From: an uncultured Coriobacteriales bacterium
Lineage (GTDB): Bacteria; Actinomycetota; Coriobacteriia; Coriobacteriales; UMGS124
NCBI GenBank assembly: GCA_934636245.1
Contig: CAKUAI010000016.1
Coordinates: 23,265-87,264 of the forward strand
DNA length: 64,000 bases
Direction of reading: 5' to 3'
Shown: piece by piece, positions 1 through 8,145 of the stretch
Numbering within the stretch: the first letter of the stretch is position 1
Layout: every line of letters starts with the position of its first letter
Made by a program: the position numbers and the translations under genes
The notes under the pieces: model-generated
Databases searched by the model: none
Told to the model about the DNA's origin: nothing
What the model saw: the letters and a program-made list of their open reading frames with translations, nothing else

Positions 1-279
1 CTGCATGCTGGTTGATTCGGTGGGGCAAGATGGGATACATCGTGCCGCGGTTGGGACATAGTTGGCGTGCGACTCAGTGAATGCCTTGTTGTGTGACGAG
101 TACGGCAGCGACACAGGCGTTCTGGTGCTAACCCTCCTCGTGCGACCTCTTCCCATTGCCGACTTGCGCTCTCTTTCGCCCACCAAAAAGCCCCGTCCAC
201 CTGCTTGCATGTCGCAGCAGATGGGCGGGGCAATTTTGTGTGCTAGCTCGTCGAGTTCGGCAGGCGGGTCAGAGCTCCC
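1..279. other. Intergenic stretch at window start
   Basis: No convincing gene was found here. The only clear element is the hairpin at 185-231 that ends the uracil permease transcript. Reading frames present are low quality and look like shadows. Confidence 0.5.
185..231 (-). terminator. Terminator of uracil permease gene
   Basis: The arms GCCCCGTCCACCTGCT (190-205) and AGCAGATGGGCGGGGC (216-231) pair over 16 bases with two mismatches. On the minus strand the stem is followed by a short run of T. It lies about 50 bases after the permease stop codon. Confidence 0.75.
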
Positions 280-1662
280 TTACGCGCTCGCCTTGTCGCT
301 GGGAAGCTCGCCTTCGGGCCACTCGAGGGGCAGGTGCTCCTTGGGGTCCTCCTCGTTGTTGGGCAGCACGGCGTTGAGGATGATGCCCACGAGCGAGCCG
401 ATGGCCAGGCCCGACAGCGAGATGGTGACGCCGCCCACCACAAAGGCGATGGAGCCGGCGGCGCTGGTGGCGATGCCCAGGCTCAGCACGAGGATAAGGG
501 CCGCGACCAGGACGTTGCGGGTCTTGGAGAAGTCAACCTGGCTCTCAACGAGGTTGCGCACGCCCACGGCCGAGATCATGCCGTACAGCACGAGGCTCAC
601 GCCGCCCACCACGGAGGCAGGCATGGCTCCGATGAGCGCGGCGAACTTGGGGCTGAAGCTGAACACGATGGCGAAGCAAGCGGCCAGGCGCACGACGCGG
701 GGGTCGTACACCTTGGTGAGCGCGAGCACGCCGGTGTTCTCGCCGTAGGTGGTGTTGGCCGGCGCGCCAAAGAGCGACGCCAGGATGGTGGCCAGGCCGT
801 CGCCCAGCAGGGTGCGGTGCAGGCCGGGGTTGGCGATGTAGTTGCGGTTGCAGGTGGAGCTGATGGCGGAGATGTCGCCGATGTGCTCGATCATCGTGGC
901 GAAGGCCAGCGGCATGATCGTGATGATGGCGGTGATGGCCAGGCCGGAGTCAAAGCCCTCGCCGAAGATGGAGAACACCGTGTTGTCCCACACCACGGGC
1001 AGGCCGATCCAGGCGGCCTCCTGCACGCTCGTGAAGTCGCACTCGCCGATGGCGGCGGCGAACACGTAGCTTACGATGACGCCCAGGAGAATGGGGATGA
1101 TCTTGACCATGCCCTTGCCCCAGATGTTGGCGATGAAGATGACGGCCACGGCCACCACGGCAACCAGCCAGTTGGTGGAGGCGTTGTTGATGGCCGAAGA
1201 CGACAGCGTGAGGCCGATGGCGATTACGATGGGGCCGGTGACCAGCGGCGGGAAGAACTTCATGACGCGCTCGGAGCCGAACACCTTAAAGAGGGCGGCC
1301 AGGATGGGGTAGAGCAGGCCCGCGCAGGCCACGCCCAGGCAGGCGTAGGGCAGCAGGTTGGCCTCGCCGTTGGGCGCGATGGCCGCGTAACCTGCGATGA
1401 AGGCGAAGGAGGAGCCCAGGAAGGCCGGGACCTTGCCCTGCGACAGGAAGTGGAAGAGCAGCGTGCCGAGGCCGGCGAACAGCAGCGTGGCGCTAACCGA
1501 CAGGCCCGTGAGGATCGGCACGAGAATCGTGGCGCCGAACATCGCGAACATGTGCTGGAAGCCGAACACGAGCATCTTGGGCGTGCCGAGCTTACGGGCG
1601 TCGTAAACAGCCTCGGGGCTGTCATGTCCGCCCATCGTCGGTACGGCGTCGTCCTTTGCCAT
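280..1662 (-). CDS. uraA: Uracil permease (NCS2 family)
   Basis: A 460-residue, very hydrophobic protein that is a proton-coupled nucleobase symporter by family, importing uracil across the cytoplasmic membrane. Many membrane segments are visible. The NCS2 signatures include 'EHIGDISAIS' and 'NTTYGENTGV', both typical of UraA. The start was placed at the ATG at 1662 because GGAAAGGA lies just upstream; a longer frame to 1749 has no such site. It diverges from the uracil phosphoribosyltransferase gene about 100 bases away, so uptake and salvage of uracil are encoded side by side. Confidence 0.93.
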   Translation of the reverse strand: MAKDDAVPTMGGHDSPEAVYDARKLGTPKMLVFGFQHMFAMFGATILVPILTGLSVSATLLFAGLGTLLFHFLSQGKVPAFLGSSFAFIAGYAAIAPNGEANLLPYACLGVACAGLLYPILAALFKVFGSERVMKFFPPLVTGPIVIAIGLTLSSSAINNASTNWLVAVVAVAVIFIANIWGKGMVKIIPILLGVIVSYVFAAAIGECDFTSVQEAAWIGLPVVWDNTVFSIFGEGFDSGLAITAIITIMPLAFATMIEHIGDISAISSTCNRNYIANPGLHRTLLGDGLATILASLFGAPANTTYGENTGVLALTKVYDPRVVRLAACFAIVFSFSPKFAALIGAMPASVVGGVSLVLYGMISAVGVRNLVESQVDFSKTRNVLVAALILVLSLGIATSAAGSIAFVVGGVTISLSGLAIGSLVGIILNAVLPNNEEDPKEHLPLEWPEGELPSDKASA

Positions 1663-1766
1663 AAAACGATCCTTTCCCTGAGGGTTAAGTGCAAACTGCT
1701 CAAGTATAATGGCAAGTTGGCATGTTGAAGCGCAGGGTTTTGCAGGCATTTGGAAAGGATGTACCT
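1663..1766. promoter_or_regulatory. Divergent uraA/upp promoter region
   Basis: This 104-base gap between two divergent uracil salvage genes must hold both promoters. Each gene has a purine-rich ribosome binding site (GGAAAGGA before uraA; GGAAAGGATG before upp). I do not see a convincing PyrR-type attenuator hairpin. Co-regulation is an inference from arrangement only. Confidence 0.5.
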
Positions 1767-2402
1767 ATGAGCGAAGTGCACGTGCTCGACCACCCGCTGA
1801 TTCAGAACAAGCTCACGAGGATGCGCCGCAAGGAAACCAACTCCCGCGACTTCCGCACCCTGCTCAAAGAGATCTCGATGCTCATGGCGTTCGAGGTCAC
1901 GCGCAATTTCGAGACCAAGCTCGTCGAGGTGGAGACCCCCATCTGCAAGGGCGAGTTCCCCGTGCTCAAGGAGGACTTCATCACGATCGTCCCCATCATC
2001 CGCGCAGGCATCGGCCTGGTAGACGGCATGCTGGAGCTCTTGCCCACGGCTCACGTGGGCTTCATCGGCATGGAGCGCGACGAGGAAACCCACATTCCCC
2101 GCGAGTACTACTGCAAGATGCCCCCGCACGTGGACCAGTCGCTCGTCATCATCGTCGACCCGATGCTGGCCACCGGAGGCTCCACCAACGACGCCATCGA
2201 CGCGCTCAAGGCACGCGGTTGCAAGAACATCCGCTCGATGAACCTCGTGGCCGCACCCGAGGGCATCGCCGCCGTGCAGGCCAAGCACCCCGACGTGGAC
2301 ATCTACGTGGCCGCCGTTGACGAGTGCCTCAACGAGAAGGCCTACATCGTGCCCGGCCTGGGCGACGCCGGCGACCGCATCTACGGCACAGTCATCGGCT
2401 AA
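1767..2402 (+). CDS. upp: Uracil phosphoribosyltransferase
   Basis: Converts uracil and PRPP to UMP in the cytoplasm. The 211-residue length matches the family. Visible marks are the N-terminal 'HPLIQNKLT', the 'RAGIGLVDGM' segment, the PRPP-binding loop 'DPMLATGGSTNDAI' and the C-terminal 'VPGLGDAGDRIYGT' uracil-binding region. The ATG at 1767 was chosen for its upstream GGAAAGGATG; a longer frame from 1722 adds residues unlike the family. It pairs functionally with the divergent permease. Confidence 0.96.
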   Translation: MSEVHVLDHPLIQNKLTRMRRKETNSRDFRTLLKEISMLMAFEVTRNFETKLVEVETPICKGEFPVLKEDFITIVPIIRAGIGLVDGMLELLPTAHVGFIGMERDEETHIPREYYCKMPPHVDQSLVIIVDPMLATGGSTNDAIDALKARGCKNIRSMNLVAAPEGIAAVQAKHPDVDIYVAAVDECLNEKAYIVPGLGDAGDRIYGTVIG

Positions 2403-2433
2403 GGCACGCGGTCACAGCTAATCGCGCAATAAG

Positions 2434-2485
2434 AAGGCCCTGGTCCCACCCCGAGAATCCTCTCGGTACATGGGACCAGGGCCTT
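2434..2485 (+). terminator. Strong nested hairpin after upp
   Basis: A perfect 15-bp inverted repeat (AAGGCCCTGGTCCCA at 2434-2448, its complement at 2471-2485) encloses a second hairpin with arms CCGAGA (2451-2456) and TCTCGG (2461-2466). It lies between the convergent upp and DUF1538 genes and probably ends transcripts from at least upp. Confidence 0.75.
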
Positions 2486-2669
2486 CCGCTGTCTGGTCGT
2501 CGCCCGCGCATTGGTCGCGCACTCGGCGGGTCGCGCACTCGGTCGCAGGGTAATGGCCGCTTGCCGCAGCCCGACCGCGTGCATCGGTCGCGCGCTCGCC
2601 ACTCCCGCTCGTCGCTCTCGGGCTGGCTGTCCGCCGCGCTCGCCCGCGCCCCAGCGCCCCAGCGCGCCG

Positions 2670-4268
2670 CTACGCCACGCGCTTCAGCTTGCCGGTGGCG
2701 CCGGCGGAGGCGTCCACGCGGGGGAGCGTGCCGGTCACGTCGCCGCGCTTGCGGCCGGCGCCCTTGCGCTTCTTGCGCTCGGCCACCAGGCCCATCACCT
2801 GCACGGTGATCAGCGGGGTCATGGCCACGAGCGCCACCACGCCGAAGGCGTCCATCAGCACGTTGCCGCCCACGGCCGTGCATGCGCCCATGGCGAAGGG
2901 CAGCAGGAACGTCGCCGTCATGGGGCCGGAGGCCACCCCGCCGGAGTCAAACGCGATGGAGGTGAAGATGGCCGGCGTGCGGAAGCTGAAGAGGATGGCC
3001 GCCAGGTAGCCCGGCACGAGCACCGCCATCACGGGGATGTGGAAGCACACGCGCAGCATCGCCAGGCCGCTCGCCACGGCCACGCCGATGGCCAGGCACC
3101 TGCCCATGGAGGTGTGGCTCACGGCGCCGTCGGTCACGTCTTCCACCTGCTTGTTGAGCACGTGCACGGCGGGCTCGGCGGCCACGATGAAGTAACCCAC
3201 GAGCGCGGCCACGCCCACGAGCACCCACCAGGGACACTCGCCGGCCAGGACTTCGCCCAGGTAGTGACCGGCGGGCATAAAGCCAACGTTGGCGCCCAGG
3301 AGGAACAGCACCAGGCCCACGTAGGTGATCGCGACGCCGCGCAGCACGCCGCGCAGCTCGGCCTTGTCCATGCGCAGCGAGGTAACCTGCGCTACAAAGA
3401 AGATCGCCATGATGGGCAGAAGGCCCAGTGCGACTTCCTTGAGGTAGAGTGGCAGGTCGACCATGAAGAGCTCGAAGGCCTCCTGCGAGGTCTGGATTTC
3501 GGGGATGGCGAAGGGGGTGTACGCCAGGTCGGAGGTGTCAAAGAGCAGGCCCAGCACCATGACCGCCAGGATCGGGCCCACGCTGCAGATGGCCACCACG
3601 CCGAACGCGTCCTCGTCTTTGCCGGTGAGGGCGGCCAGGCCCGCGCCCATCGCGATGATGAACGGCACGGTGATGGGGCCGGTGGTGACGCCGCCTGAGT
3701 CGAACGCCACGGCGAGGAACTCTGCCGGCACAAAGCACGCCAGCAAGAACACCAAGCTGTAGAGTCCCACGATGAAGTAGCGCAGCGCGATGCCGAACTT
3801 CATGCGCAAAAAGGCCACCATGAGGAACACGCCCACGCCCACGGCCACGGTGATGATGAGCGTCATGTCGGGCACGGCGGGCACCTGGCGGGCGAGCACC
3901 TGCAGGTCGGGCTCGGCCACGGTCACCGCGATGCCGATGGCCAGGCACACGCCCATGATGAGGAACGTCTTGTTCGACTGGGAGAGCTTCTGTCCGATGG
4001 CCTGGCCGATTGGCATCATGGCGACGTCAGCGCCGAGGGTAAAGAGGCCCGTGCCTGCTATGAGAAGCGCTGCACCCAGGATGAAGAGGAGCAACGTGCC
4101 GATGGGCATGGGTGCGATTGTGAATGACAAGATAAGTACGATTGCCGTGATAGGCAGAACGGCCGCGAGTGATTCGCGTAGCTTGGATTTGAATGCGTGT
4201 CTCAATAGGCTCACCGCTTTCTTGGGCTCGGAAGGGAAACGCTCGCGGGTCGCAAAGCGCGGTTTCAC
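2670..4268 (-). CDS. DUF1538 family membrane protein
   Basis: A 532-residue polytopic membrane protein. The sequence shows an internal duplication: each half carries a 'FDSGGV(T/A)(T/S)GP' loop followed by hydrophobic helices, which is the DUF1538 signature. Members are thought to be transporters, but the substrate is unknown and the sequence does not reveal it. The reading frame opens with GTG at 4268; the upstream site is weak, so the true start could be slightly inside. A terminator-like hairpin separates it from the VTT gene upstream. Confidence 0.85.
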   Translation of the reverse strand: MKPRFATRERFPSEPKKAVSLLRHAFKSKLRESLAAVLPITAIVLILSFTIAPMPIGTLLLFILGAALLIAGTGLFTLGADVAMMPIGQAIGQKLSQSNKTFLIMGVCLAIGIAVTVAEPDLQVLARQVPAVPDMTLIITVAVGVGVFLMVAFLRMKFGIALRYFIVGLYSLVFLLACFVPAEFLAVAFDSGGVTTGPITVPFIIAMGAGLAALTGKDEDAFGVVAICSVGPILAVMVLGLLFDTSDLAYTPFAIPEIQTSQEAFELFMVDLPLYLKEVALGLLPIMAIFFVAQVTSLRMDKAELRGVLRGVAITYVGLVLFLLGANVGFMPAGHYLGEVLAGECPWWVLVGVAALVGYFIVAAEPAVHVLNKQVEDVTDGAVSHTSMGRCLAIGVAVASGLAMLRVCFHIPVMAVLVPGYLAAILFSFRTPAIFTSIAFDSGGVASGPMTATFLLPFAMGACTAVGGNVLMDAFGVVALVAMTPLITVQVMGLVAERKKRKGAGRKRGDVTGTLPRVDASAGATGKLKRVA

Positions 4269-4311
4269 TGGTGGTACCCAATTGTGTCAGCATTATGCAG
4301 ACAAGGTGAAG

Positions 4312-4363
4312 AAAAATGAAAAAAGCCCGAGTGCATTCCGGCGAGGGGATGCACTCGGGCTTT
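4312..4363 (-). terminator. Terminator between VTT and DUF1538 genes
   Basis: A perfect 15-bp inverted repeat (AAAGCCCGAGTGCAT at 4322-4336, complement at 4349-4363). On the minus strand the stem is followed by GGGCTTTTTTCATTTTT, a good rho-independent tail, so it ends the VTT-gene transcript. Confidence 0.85.
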
Positions 4364-4455
4364 GAGAGGGGTGTACTCAAACGGTGGGCGGCCGCATGTC
4401 GGGCGCTCGGCGGCTCCGCGTCGCAAGCGGGTCGTCCGCGCCGCCCGCCAGCTCG

Positions 4456-5217
4456 CTACTTCGCCGCCTTCGCCTCGCTGCCGTTGCCGGCCTCCTTCTT
4501 CACGCCGCCGCGCTTCTTCGCCCAGTCCATGAGGGCGTCCTTCTTCCAGATGCCCAGCAGCGCGAACACGATGACCACCGCGAAGATGCCGATGATGAGC
4601 GGCCAGTTGGCGTTGGACACCGAGGAGCCGATGAGCGTGGAGGCCACCATGCCCGGCAGGCGACCCACGGTGGAGAGCACGAGGAAGTTGGTCATGCTGA
4701 TGGGCGTGAGCGGCACGATGTAGGTGAGCAGGTCCTTGGGCAGGCCCGGGATGAGGAACAGGATGAACACGAGCGTCTCGAGCTTGGAGGAGTCCTGCAG
4801 GAAGTCGTACTTGCTGAGCTGCTCCTCGCCAAAGAACTTGACCACGAAGTCGCGGCCCAGGCGGCGGATGAGGGCGAAGATGACGGCCGAAGCCAGCACG
4901 CAGCCCGTAAGGCATAGCGCCAGGCCGCCCCACGTGCCGTACATCACGCCTGCCATGACCTGCACGAACTCGCCGGGGATGAACGCGATTACAATCTGCA
5001 GGATCTGGATGAGCAGCATGATGCCCACGCCGAGGATGCCCAGGCTGTTGACCCATTCCTCAAACTGCGCCTGCGTGACGGGGTCGCTCAGCATGTCGAT
5101 GACAGGCGAGCACAGCTTGGCGATGAGCCACACAATGCCGATAAGCGCGATGAAGACCACGGCGAAAAGGGCGATCTTGCCCTGCTTGGACATCTTGGAG
5201 AAATCAGGCATCTTCAT
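4456..5217 (-). CDS. TVP38/TMEM64 (VTT domain) membrane protein
   Basis: A 253-residue DedA-like membrane protein. After an N-terminal helix (about residues 16-38) there are several helices with the VTT signature: 'FIPGEFVQVMAGVMYG', 'FLIPGLPKDLLTYIVP' and 'STVGRLPGMVASTLIG'. The family is linked to lipid handling or envelope homeostasis; the exact role here is not known. The C-terminus is a Lys/Glu-rich cytoplasmic tail. It is followed by its own terminator. Confidence 0.88.
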   Translation of the reverse strand: MKMPDFSKMSKQGKIALFAVVFIALIGIVWLIAKLCSPVIDMLSDPVTQAQFEEWVNSLGILGVGIMLLIQILQIVIAFIPGEFVQVMAGVMYGTWGGLALCLTGCVLASAVIFALIRRLGRDFVVKFFGEEQLSKYDFLQDSSKLETLVFILFLIPGLPKDLLTYIVPLTPISMTNFLVLSTVGRLPGMVASTLIGSSVSNANWPLIIGIFAVVIVFALLGIWKKDALMDWAKKRGGVKKEAGNGSEAKAAK

Positions 5218-5292
5218 GCGACGTGCGGCCTCTCATTTGCGGCGAATCGTTCGGGTCATTCTATAGCAACATGGGTGCCTTATACCCAGCGG

Positions 5293-5550
5293 CTAAGCGT
5301 TCTTCGGGGTCAAAAGCCCGATGACCAACAAAATGAGGGTCACGGGCACAAGAATGGGCAGCAGGTAGCCCACGTGGAAGAAGAAGGCAAACATGAGCGC
5401 GATGGGCATGAGCAGCGCGCCCACGAGCTTGAGGACACCCTTGGCGATGCCTCCGATCACGCCGAACGTGAACGTGATGACGCCCGCGCCGATGGCGAGC
5501 GCGATGCCTCCGAGGCAGAAAAGCATGCAGACGAACATGGCGGTAATCAT
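5293..5550 (-). CDS. Small membrane protein, function unknown
   Basis: An 85-residue protein made of three hydrophobic stretches ('MFVCMLFCLGGIALAIGAG', then two more before the C-terminal 'LTPKNA'). The ATG at 5550 is preceded by GGAGAGG at a good distance, so the longer frame to 5742 was rejected. I do not recognise the family. It sits just upstream of, and divergent from, the polysaccharide locus, but nothing links it to that pathway. Confidence 0.7.
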   Translation of the reverse strand: MITAMFVCMLFCLGGIALAIGAGVITFTFGVIGGIAKGVLKLVGALLMPIALMFAFFFHVGYLLPILVPVTLILLVIGLLTPKNA

Positions 5551-5969
5551 GGCGACCTCTCCTTTGCTGGCGGCGGCGCCGCTTGAGCGCACATATGGCG
5601 CGCGGCACCGCCTGTGGTGTACGCATCCAGGTATACCCAAGCAAGATGAATCCCGGGTGTACCGCAGATTACATTTGTGAAAGACGAGGGGGTTCGTTGC
5701 AAAAACGACATGCGTACGAGAGGCCATTCGCAGCCAGCGCAAGCGAGTGCGCAGCCCAAGCCCTGCGCCTCTTTGCGTGGGGTATCAAAAGGTTAAGTTC
5801 ATGTAAGTATTCGCACGCAACCTGGGGGCATGCTGAAAGCCTGTGCGTATAATATAGCGCGTACATATCTTGATGTTCACTGAGGCAGCACCTGGAGTGT
5901 GTCTCGGCGGCTCAAGGGGTTGAATACGTCTTTCTCTACGAAGTGGCGAAGCTCTACGCGGGTGCCCAC
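5551..5969. promoter_or_regulatory. Leader and promoter region of polysaccharide locus
   Basis: About 420 bases without a gene. A good -10 box TATAAT lies at 5848-5853; no clear -35 box is seen at 17 bases upstream, so the promoter may need an activator. A transcript from here would have an untranslated leader of about 160 bases before the NusG paralogue, ending in the ops-like element and hairpin described separately. Confidence 0.5.
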
Positions 5970-6017
5970 GGGCGCTAGCGTGGCTTCTTTCGCGTTTCGT
6001 ATGACCCGAAAGGAGCC
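5970..6017 (+). promoter_or_regulatory. ops-like element and SD-masking hairpin
   Basis: GGCGCTAGCGTG at 5971-5982 matches 11 of 12 bases of the ops core GGCGGTAGCGTG recognised by RfaH in enterobacteria. It runs into a stem of GGCTTCTTTCG (5982-5992) with CGAAAGGAGCC (6007-6017), 11 pairs with one T-G wobble. The 3' arm contains AAAGGAG, the ribosome binding site of the NusG paralogue. The match is seen directly; function as a pause/recruitment site is inference. Confidence 0.5.
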
Positions 6018-6021
6018 CGGC

Positions 6022-6576
6022 ATGTCCCACTGGTATGCCATTCAGGTGACCTCCGGCAAGGAGGAATCCACCTGCCGCCTCATGCGTCGCCTGGTGCCTT
6101 TGGCGGTGCTCGAGGAGGTCTTTACCCCCAGGTACGAGACGCAGAAGAAGTGCCAGGGCGAGTGGCGCATGTGCCAGAGCATCCTGTTTCCCGGCTACGT
6201 GGTGGCGGTCACGCCCGACGTCGACGAGCTGCGCCAGCGACTGCGCGGCGTGCCGGAGTTCACGAGGGTTCTTGCCATGGGAGAGACGTACATGCCCCTT
6301 GACGAGCGCGACCGTGCATGGATCGAGGCGCTCACCCGCAAGGGCGCGCGCACCGTTGAGATGTCCACGGCCGTGATGGAAGGCGACCACGTGGTGGTGA
6401 CCGGCGGGCCCCTCAAAGACCACGAGGGATGGATCTGCGCGGTCAACCGCCAAAAGAGCCTTGCCTTCCTCGAGATTGAGATGTTCGGACGAAAACTCAA
6501 AACAAAGGTCGGCCTGGCGATTTTGAGCAGGCAGGTGAACGAAGGAGCATCGTGCAAGCAAGCGTTGGAGAAGTGA
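6022..6576 (+). CDS. NusG paralogue, RfaH/LoaP-type antiterminator
   Basis: A 184-residue NusG-family protein. The NGN domain starts at once ('HWYAIQVTSGKE', about residues 4-14) and includes 'LFPGYVVA'; a KOW motif follows at about residues 118-140 ('GDHVVVTGGPLKDHEG'). General NusG is normally encoded beside secE and rplK; this one heads a polysaccharide operon, the position typical of RfaH, UpxY or LoaP. It is therefore expected to bind RNA polymerase and promote read-through of the long downstream operon. The ATG at 6022 follows AAAGGAG; the longer frame from 5899 is rejected. Its own leader carries an ops-like site and a hairpin that could give autoregulation. Confidence 0.87.
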   Translation: MSHWYAIQVTSGKEESTCRLMRRLVPLAVLEEVFTPRYETQKKCQGEWRMCQSILFPGYVVAVTPDVDELRQRLRGVPEFTRVLAMGETYMPLDERDRAWIEALTRKGARTVEMSTAVMEGDHVVVTGGPLKDHEGWICAVNRQKSLAFLEIEMFGRKLKTKVGLAILSRQVNEGASCKQALEK

Positions 6577-6604
6577 ATATTGGTTCTAGTTCGGGGGCCC
6601 AGAT

Positions 6605-7363
6605 ATGTCTGTAACCCAAGGCACAGCCATTGACTGCGAAGGAGCGGCCCCATGTGATGAGCGCGCTGGCGTGGTGCTTGACTTTGCCGCCCACGCAGCA
6701 GCTATTGCCGAGGACCCCGAGGTAACGCAAGCTGCCAAAGAGCTTCGCGAGGGGCGCCTGGCCTACCGTGTGCTCAAGCGCAGTTCCGATATCGTGTTCA
6801 GCGCGGTTGTGTTGGCATGCCTGTCGCCGCTTCTGCTTTTGCTTGCTCTAGCAATCAAGATTGATGACCCCTCGGGCCCCATCCTGTTCAAGCAGGAGCG
6901 CGTTGGCAGGGATGGCAAGCGGTTCCTCATGTACAAGTTCCGCTCCATGGTTCCCGATGCTGAGGCGCGCCTGCATGATATCAAGAAGCTCAACGAGAAG
7001 ACGGGCCCCGTCTTTAAAATGAAAGACGATCCGCGCGTTACTCGCGTAGGCCGCATCATGCGCAAGTTTTCCGTAGACGAGTTGCCCCAGTTTATCAATG
7101 TGCTCACGGGTGACATGTCTGTTGTTGGACCAAGGCCGGCCCTTCCCCGTGAAACAGCTGAGTATGGCCCCCGCGAGCATCAGCGCCTGCTCGTTCGACC
7201 TGGCCTTACGTGTTATTGGCAAACTTGCAAGCACCGCGACACCATTACTTTTGACGAGTGGGTGGACATGGACCTTGCCTATATCAAGGACTGCTCGGTC
7301 GTTCTTGATTTGAAGCTCATTGCAAAGACTGTGGTTGTTGTCCTTACGGCACAGGGGAGCTGA
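6605..7363 (+). CDS. Initiating sugar transferase (WcaJ/PssY family)
   Basis: Transfers a sugar-1-phosphate from a UDP-sugar to undecaprenyl phosphate at the inner membrane, the first step of repeat-unit assembly. The 252-residue protein has one membrane-embedded hairpin (about residues 60-82, 'VVLACLSPLLLLLALAI') followed by the Bac_transf catalytic domain: 'LFKQERVGRDGKRF', 'YKFRSM', 'SVDELPQFINVLTGDMS' and 'VGPRP'. The N-terminal 50 residues are variable. The stop overlaps the next start by one base, so the two are translationally coupled. Confidence 0.93.
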   Translation: MSVTQGTAIDCEGAAPCDERAGVVLDFAAHAAAIAEDPEVTQAAKELREGRLAYRVLKRSSDIVFSAVVLACLSPLLLLLALAIKIDDPSGPILFKQERVGRDGKRFLMYKFRSMVPDAEARLHDIKKLNEKTGPVFKMKDDPRVTRVGRIMRKFSVDELPQFINVLTGDMSVVGPRPALPRETAEYGPREHQRLLVRPGLTCYWQTCKHRDTITFDEWVDMDLAYIKDCSVVLDLKLIAKTVVVVLTAQGS

Positions 7364-8145
7364 TGGGGTTGGTTCAGGATATGAATTTCCCCTCGCGTCT
7401 TCGTCGTGTTGACGTTATTGGTGTTCCCATCACGGCGACCAACATGGATGAGTTTCTCAAGCTAATTGACGAAGAGCTTGATGGCATGCGCGGTGAGTAT
7501 GTGTGTGTGTCAAACGCGCATGCATGCGTTATGGCGCATGATGACCCTGCCTATTGGGCATGCCAGGCTGAGTCGATTGCCTCTATACCCGATGGCAAGC
7601 CCCTCTCCGTCGTGGGGCGCAAAGAAGTGCCAACGATGGGCCGCGTAACGGGACCCGATTTGATGCGAGAGATTTTCGCGATGTCGGCCGAGCGCGGTTG
7701 GACGCATTATTTTTACGGTAACGAGCAGAAGAACCTCGACGCTTTGCGTGAGGCTCTTCTGCGTGATTATCCGGGACTTTCCATCTGCGGAATGGAGCCG
7801 TCAGTATTTCGGCCGCTCTCCGCGGATGAAAAGACCGAGCTGTGTGCCCGCATCGATTCTGCGGGCGCCGATTTTTGCTGGGTAGCCTTGGGCGCGCCGC
7901 GTCAGGAAGTGCTTATGCATGAGCTTAAGAGCGGCACGCGTTCGCTCATGGTAGGTGTGGGCGGGGCATTTAACGTGCTGGCGGGTATTGTTCCCGAGGC
8001 ACCCCAATGGATGCAAAACGCGAGCCTCGAGTGGCTCTACCGACTCATTCAGGAACCGGGTCGTTTGTTTAAAAGGTACGCGGTTACCAACACAAAATTC
8101 ATTTGGTATCAACTTACGAAGTCCAAGCGCAAGGAAGGCAGATAG
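7363..8145 (+). CDS. WecG/TagA/CpsF family glycosyltransferase
   Basis: A 260-residue cytoplasmic or peripheral glycosyltransferase of family GT26, expected to add the second sugar to the lipid-linked primer. Visible marks are 'SNAHACVMAHDDP', 'IPDGKPLSVVGR', 'RVTGPDLM', 'YFYGN' and 'GADFCWVALGAPRQE'. It overlaps the sugar transferase stop (TGATG), which fits their acting in sequence. The substrate cannot be told from the sequence. Confidence 0.92.
   Translation: MGLVQDMNFPSRLRRVDVIGVPITATNMDEFLKLIDEELDGMRGEYVCVSNAHACVMAHDDPAYWACQAESIASIPDGKPLSVVGRKEVPTMGRVTGPDLMREIFAMSAERGWTHYFYGNEQKNLDALREALLRDYPGLSICGMEPSVFRPLSADEKTELCARIDSAGADFCWVALGAPRQEVLMHELKSGTRSLMVGVGGAFNVLAGIVPEAPQWMQNASLEWLYRLIQEPGRLFKRYAVTNTKFIWYQLTKSKRKEGR

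Noticed and set aside
6022..6576. General transcription factor nusG
   Set aside because: No secE, rplK or rplA nearby and the divergent sequence sits at the head of a polysaccharide operon; a specialised paralogue fits better.
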